Of a stretch of DNA of 64,000 nucleotides, positions 61,730-64,000 are shown in pieces. The translations under genes were made by a program, and so were the position numbers. Source of the DNA: G965220305 sp965220305. GTDB lineage: Bacteria; Chloroflexota; Dehalococcoidia; Lucifugimonadales; UBA3495. The notes beneath the pieces are model-generated. The model saw only the letters and a program-made list of their open reading frames with translations, did not search any database and was not told the origin of the DNA. Position 1 is the stretch's first letter. Every line of letters begins with the position of its first letter. Where the stretch lies: NCBI GenBank assembly GCA_965220305.1, contig OZ244817.1:1240001-1304000 (forward strand). The letters are read 5' to 3'.

Positions 61730-62044
61730 GTGGGCCGCCGCCAGCAATGGGTCTACCACGTAGAACCGGAGGAGTTCCCCCCGGATTTCCCACAGCGGCT
61801 TGATCGCTTCCGGCAGGCCGCCGGGATGAGCTGGCGGGGTCTCTCCCGCCGGCTCAGGGTCAATTCCCGCACGGTGCGCCGCTGGAAGGCCGGAGCCGCC
61901 CCAGGCTCCGGCCACCTTATCACCCTGTTCGGTCTGGCCGCCGGTATGGGACTGCTGCACCTGCTGCTGCCGGAAGTGGGGGAGCCGGGGGACGCCGGAA
62001 GTCTTGATGGGTTAGGGTTGACCGGGAAAGGACGCAATCCGTAA
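61730..62044 (+). CDS. small HTH protein, array member 4
   Basis: A 104-residue paralogue starting at GTG 61730, three bases after member 3: FPPDFPQRLDRFRQAAGMSW, RGLSRRLRVNSRTVRRWKAG, HLITLFGLAAGMGLLHLLLP. A terminator hairpin follows at 62077, so the array is one transcript of about 1.5 kb. Confidence 0.75.
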   Translation: MGRRQQWVYHVEPEEFPPDFPQRLDRFRQAAGMSWRGLSRRLRVNSRTVRRWKAGAAPGSGHLITLFGLAAGMGLLHLLLPEVGEPGDAGSLDGLGLTGKGRNP

Positions 62045-62076
62045 GAACTCGCGGCAGGGTTCCCACCCAGACTGAG

Positions 62077-62106
62077 AAGGCCGGACGCTTCAATACGTCC
62101 GGCCTT
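62077..62106 (+). terminator. terminator of the HTH array
   Basis: aaggccggacg, 8-base loop, cgtccggcctt: perfect 11-bp stem followed by tggcttgt. Confidence 0.8.
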
Positions 62107-62270
62107 TGGCTTGTCCTGGGCAGTGCTCCCCCTCGCCGGTTTCCAGATTTTCATGGGGGCCATGACAGGTTGCCCCATTCCAGCAAGAACCGTCTCAAGG
62201 GCTCTGATATTACCGCACCCAACAGAACGCCGACGATGGTTAGAGAAACGGCGGACCAGATCGGGCTGAG

Positions 62271-62897
62271 TTACAGCATTCCAGGGACGAAGATGGCAAC
62301 CAGCATTGCCGGAAGGAACAGGGTGGTCATCGCCAATGCCTGCATCCCGGGGCCGCACATTCTGCGGTATTTGGTGCATCGGGCGTAACCCAGGACCCAC
62401 CGTGCCAGAGGCGCCCAGAAGACTCCGACGAGCATGACCAGCAGCACCGGCAACAGGAGAAACCCCCAGGACTCGTCAGCCATCACCAATGTCGCCGTCC
62501 AGTAAATCATCATCACAGCCAGCGCCACCATCAACCCGGTCAACAGGAACCAGTTGCGGCCCAGCAGTTCCCAGACCAACCACGCCCACGGAAAGACCCC
62601 AACCCCCACGGCCGAGTTGGACACCAACTCACCCACATTGAACCTTTCCCCCGTGACCAGTAGAGACGCGGGCACAATGAACAGCGCGAACCTCAAATCG
62701 TCTCCCCTCGATTTGAGGGGCCTCGGTTCAGAAAGCAGTTCGGAGACCGGCGCCATTACGACCAGCAGGCTCACCAAAACGCGCACCACCAGGCTCTCAA
62801 ATAGCCCAAAGTACCAAGTCAGCAGGTAGACCGGCGCGCAGTAGACCAAGACGCTCACTAGGAAGCCGGTGGTCCGGGGACGGACTGCCCCGTACAC
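62271..62897 (-). CDS. hypothetical integral membrane protein
   Basis: A 208-residue protein with about six hydrophobic segments (for example FLVSVLVYCAPVYLLTWYF near residue 12, LVVRVLVSLLVVMAPV near 35, LLPVLLVMLVGVFWAPL near 150, and the C-terminal FLPAMLVAIFVPGML). Between them lie short charged loops; a Cys pair in YARCTKYRRMCGPG is near 180. I do not recognise the family. The base composition is closer to the host than the HTH array. Ribosome binding site is not clear, so the start is uncertain. Confidence 0.6.
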   Translation of the reverse strand: MYGAVRPRTTGFLVSVLVYCAPVYLLTWYFGLFESLVVRVLVSLLVVMAPVSELLSEPRPLKSRGDDLRFALFIVPASLLVTGERFNVGELVSNSAVGVGVFPWAWLVWELLGRNWFLLTGLMVALAVMMIYWTATLVMADESWGFLLLPVLLVMLVGVFWAPLARWVLGYARCTKYRRMCGPGMQALAMTTLFLPAMLVAIFVPGML

Positions 62898-63023
62898 TTT
62901 GTTGAAAACGGTCCTGAAGATGATGCCTCCGCCTTTGGCGGTCCCGCCGGTATTGGCACCAGCCGGAGACGGGGATCAGCCTGTCAGATCGGTGGCGCTG
63001 GCAACTCCGGGCCTTCCGGGTGT

Positions 63024-63536
63024 TTACCGCCCTCTGGTCAGGGTGAGTATGGCAACTGCGGTGCGTTCGCTTTGGCTGGTTCGAAGGAAATCGGTGATGG
63101 CGGCTTCGGCTTTGTTCAACCAGGTGGTCGCAGTCTGAGCGGTGAAAATCGCTCGCGGATTGTAGTCCGCGTTGTGGCGTTCGTTTTGGAGGTCTCGGAA
63201 CAGGTCGGCGAAGATTTGCGCGTCGGTTGAGAGGCTGGTACGGTTCTGTTGAAGTTGAGCTTTTGTGTGGTTGTGGTTCAGGCCACGGTATATCCGCATC
63301 CATGCGTCGGCTGTCAGTTGGTCATGGGCGGGACCGACAAGCACGTCGGCGTTGCTGGCGGTGAGAGCGTGGAACGCTGCGTAGTAGGCAGTGCTGATGG
63401 CCCGTCGTATAGCTGCCGGAGCAGGTTGGGTGACTGGCGGCTGCGGGGTGAGGGTTGCCCGTCCGGCGGCTATGAGGTCCGTCCAATTGATCGGCGTCGG
63501 GGGTTGAAAGGCCGGTTGGTTGGCACCGATAGTCAT
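63024..63536 (-). CDS. HEPN-domain-like protein
   Basis: A 170-residue helical protein. IRRAISTAYYAAFHALTASN near residue 44 is the first HEPN helix pattern and NERHNADYNP near 118 carries an R-x(n)-H type site expected of HEPN ribonucleases (here R-H adjacent, then D-Y). HEPN proteins act as toxins or in defence. Its ATG overlaps the stop of the small gene upstream (ATGA), as in a two-gene toxin-antitoxin unit. The classical R-x4-6-H spacing is not exact, so activity is uncertain. Confidence 0.6.
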   Translation of the reverse strand: MTIGANQPAFQPPTPINWTDLIAAGRATLTPQPPVTQPAPAAIRRAISTAYYAAFHALTASNADVLVGPAHDQLTADAWMRIYRGLNHNHTKAQLQQNRTSLSTDAQIFADLFRDLQNERHNADYNPRAIFTAQTATTWLNKAEAAITDFLRTSQSERTAVAILTLTRGR

Positions 63537-63819
63537 GCTGGGATTTCACTTCTGTTTGCGTAGGCGATGGTTGGTCGGTCAAAGCCTCGTTCGGCGCACA
63601 GCGGGTCGATGTGCAGAGAGAATTTGTTGAGAGCGCGTACGTCGAGTTCGGGATGGTCGTCTTCGAGGATTACGGTGGTTCTGATGTAATCGTCGCCGTC
63701 GGGGCCTGTCAGGAATCTGAGGTTACCTCGGCAATGACGAAAGCCTGGGACAGATATCCGGCGATCTCGGTGTGGACGAGGTCGGAAATGTGGGCTAGGG
63801 TTGCGTGAGAGGCGGTCAT
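63533..63819 (-). pseudogene. small partner gene of the HEPN protein, frameshifted
   Basis: Begins MTASHATLAHISDLVHTEIA at 63817-63819 and runs to FVIAE; one base appears to be missing near 63715-63720, after which GNLRFLTGPDGDDYIRTTVI, LEDDHPELDVRALNKFSLHI and a C-terminus RSEIPA follow in the next frame. The corrected protein would have 95 residues. I do not recognise a family. It ends by overlapping the HEPN start by 4 bases, so the two are coupled. Confidence 0.5.
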
Positions 63820-64000
63820 AGCGTTAGCCTCCATGCCAGGTTGGTACTCAAATGTTATTGCTACCGTGGCCGGAGGGTCAAGCGGCCGCGGTGGGCGGAG
63901 CGCTGGAACGGGATACGCACGCTGGCCTCCGTTGCTGCACGCCGAATAGCCGGGAACCGGGATGCTTGCAAGCGGGTAGCGTCGATAGGGGCGCAGCCGT
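63820..64000. other. right edge, nothing assigned
   Basis: No gene recognised. It may hold the promoter of the minus-strand HEPN pair and the start of another gene. Confidence 0.4.

Larger units (their letters stand above)
57268..64000. mobile_element. integrative element at tRNA-Lys (left part)
   Basis: It begins at the 3' end of tRNA-Lys, carries the recombinase at its edge, an RHH regulator, XRE/ImmA-like control genes, a tandem HTH array and a HEPN pair. The first 4.8 kb is richer in GC than the genes before the tRNA. The right end (a second copy of the tRNA 3' sequence) is not in the window, so the extent is unknown and the part after 62.1 kb may or may not belong to it. Confidence 0.7.

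Noticed and set aside
1..64000. CRISPR array
   Set aside because: No regularly spaced direct repeats of 24-40 bases were seen; the repeats present are MITE-like, dispersed or inverted.

Overview
The window looks like a bacterial chromosome segment of moderate to high GC, most likely Chloroflexota (Dehalococcoidia, SAR202-like). That placement is inference. It rests on the gene mix (xanthine-dehydrogenase-type oxidase, LLM flavin oxidoreductases, CaiB/BaiF CoA-transferases, enoyl-CoA hydratase, TPP enzyme, GMC oxidoreductase, SMP-30, many small hydrolases), on a 5S rRNA gene with no 16S or 23S beside it, on Thr/Pro-rich lipoproteins and on frequent TTG/GTG starts. No marker gene fixes the taxon.

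Layout. 1-9 kb: a partial homoserine-acetyltransferase-like hydrolase, a molybdopterin oxidase subunit, an MFS exporter, a cytidylate-kinase-like protein and a hydrolase. 7.4-10.9 kb (minus strand): a tryptophan operon. A consensus promoter feeds a T-box leader with a UGG (Trp) specifier and a terminator, followed by a RelB/RelE-type toxin-antitoxin pair (toxin frameshifted), trpE, a VOC protein and trpG. 11-16.5 kb: quinone-oxidoreductase-like protein, RidA-like protein, an AtzG/amidase pair and an LLM monooxygenase.

16.5-31.6 kb: a urea utilisation block, urtABCDE - glnA - ureA - ureBC - ureF - ureG - ureD. Urea is imported and hydrolysed and the ammonia is assimilated by glutamine synthetase. 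The block is interrupted between ureA and ureB by a TA-bounded 3 kb IS630-like insertion that carries a dead transposase and a PQQ-propeller lipoprotein. A related structured or repeated element lies upstream of both urtA and urtB.

31.7-57 kb: fatty-acid desaturase, two CaiB proteins, MFS, class II aldolase, several hydrolases, and a minus-strand operon encoding a UGSC-family selenoprotein, a conserved 345-aa protein, an enoyl-CoA hydratase and a TPP enzyme; then radA, clpC, 5S rRNA, a carboxymuconolactone-decarboxylase-like protein and a GMC oxidoreductase. A second selenoprotein, a thioredoxin-fold lipoprotein with a U-x-x-C site, lies at 56.1 kb. Both selenoprotein genes are split by in-frame TGA codons followed by SECIS-like hairpins.

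57.2-64 kb: an integrative element at a tRNA-Lys(TTT) gene. Its large serine recombinase reads antisense into the tRNA. It also carries an RHH regulator, an XRE/ImmA pair, a tandem array of small HTH paralogues, a membrane protein and a HEPN pair. Many of these genes carry single-base indels, mostly in short homopolymers, so decay and sequencing error cannot be separated here. Three near-identical 182-184 bp MITE-like elements with 10-bp target duplications lie at 3.5, 12.4 and 53.1 kb.
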